Origin: Clostridia bacterium
GTDB taxonomy: Bacteria; Bacillota; Clostridia; Christensenellales; CAG-138
Assembly: GCA_017435185.1 (NCBI GenBank)
Contig: JAFSFN010000237.1
Location: 1-6,856, forward strand
Direction: 5' to 3'
DNA: 6,856 nt
The notes beneath the pieces were generated by a model. It did no database searches. It was not told the origin of the DNA and was given only the letters and a program-made list of their open reading frames with translations. Shown here one piece after another: positions 6,586 through 6,856 of the stretch. The translations under genes and the position numbers were made by a program. How positions within the stretch are numbered: the stretch's first letter is position 1; every line of letters begins with the position of its first letter.

Positions 6586-6856
6586 TTACTCTCCTTTTTC
6601 AAACATAAATCTCTTTATTTTTTTTGTTGTTGTCTTTTCAAATTCAGTCATACGCAAATGCACCTTATTTATGTGCTTATAGCTTGCAAGCTGACGATTG
6701 CACTTGCGTACATCTTCCTCAAGCATTTTCTTTGCCTGTTCTTCGCCATGCTCGGCAAGAAAGTCAGGTTCAAGATATGCTGTAGCAGAAATATAACCGG
6801 TTCCTGCCGATGCCTTTTCAGGAGCATATACCACAACTTCCTTAATGTAAGGAATA
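6586..6856 (-). CDS. AMP-forming acyl/aryl-acid ligase, C-terminal 89 residues only
   Basis: The reading frame is open to the window edge, so only the C-terminal lid domain of an adenylate-forming enzyme is visible. The first residues read IPYIKEVVVYAPE, a stretch typical of the start of this domain in long-chain acyl-CoA synthetase-like proteins. Near the end EKTTTKKIKRF matches the A10 motif, whose lysine before Ile-Lys-Arg is the catalytic residue for adenylation; the usual Gly before that lysine is Lys here. Such enzymes activate a carboxylic acid with ATP and pass it to CoA or to a carrier-protein thiol. The ACP gene begins 2 nt after its stop, so loading of that ACP is the natural suggestion. 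The substrate pocket lies in the missing N-terminal domain, so fatty, aryl or amino acid specificity cannot be judged. A GTG at 6834 is an internal valine codon and not a start. Confidence 0.87.
   Translation of the reverse strand, partial: IPYIKEVVVYAPEKASAGTGYISATAYLEPDFLAEHGEEQAKKMLEEDVRKCNRQLASYKHINKVHLRMTEFEKTTTKKIKRFMFEKGE
6591..6597 (-). promoter_or_regulatory. Ribosome binding site of the ACP gene, inside the ligase gene
   Basis: AAAGGAG on the minus strand lies 7 nt before the ACP ATG at 6583 and encodes part of the Lys-Gly-Glu end of the ligase. Strong dedicated initiation of a carrier protein fits the usual need for more carrier than enzyme. Confidence 0.85.

Noticed and set aside
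6832..6834. GTG as the start of a small separate 82-residue gene
   Set aside because: The frame is open upstream to the window edge and encodes the conserved IPYIKEVVVYA stretch of the ligase C-terminal domain, so the GTG is an internal valine.

Overview
The window looks like a chromosomal segment of a low-to-moderate GC Gram-positive anaerobe, most likely a gut-type Clostridia (Oscillospirales/Ruminococcus-like). The basis is the strong AAAGGAG-type ribosome binding sites, tight gene packing, a BioY biotin transporter component without its own ATPase, a DUF362 protein and an FtsX-family ABC exporter of the kind common in Firmicutes. The organism assignment is inference. All seven genes lie on the minus strand, so transcription runs from high to low coordinates. 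There is no tRNA, rRNA, CRISPR array, insertion sequence or phage gene, and no stretch over 300 bases lacks a gene.

Upstream block (6856 down to 1262): the C-terminal end of an AMP-forming acyl/aryl-acid ligase, a free-standing 76-residue acyl carrier protein (ACP), an Sfp-type 4'-phosphopantetheinyl transferase (PPTase), an ABC ATPase with an unusual charge-segregated N-terminal extension, and a 1090-residue FtsX-type permease carrying a long extracytoplasmic coiled coil. Gaps are 2 nt, a 4-bp GTGA overlap, 27 nt and 52 nt, and a strong intrinsic terminator follows the permease. This reads as the 3' part of one operon. The PPTase would prime the ACP, the ligase would activate a carboxylic acid and load it on the carrier, and the ABC transporter would act at the membrane on the product or in response to it. 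The product is not identifiable from this window, and the functional link between the carrier module and the transporter is inferred from gene order.

Downstream block (1208 down to 1): bioY (substrate-binding S component of an ECF biotin transporter), then a DUF362-family protein that runs off the window. The two overlap by 4 bp (ATGA) and are probably translationally coupled. bioY begins only 14 nt past the U-tract of the terminator, so there is no room for an ordinary promoter between the blocks. It must be expressed by readthrough or from a promoter inside the permease gene.

The items most worth a second look are the ligase-ACP-PPTase-ABC transporter module, the near-symmetric coiled-coil stalk in the permease, the acidic-then-basic extension of its ATPase, and the terminator jammed against bioY.
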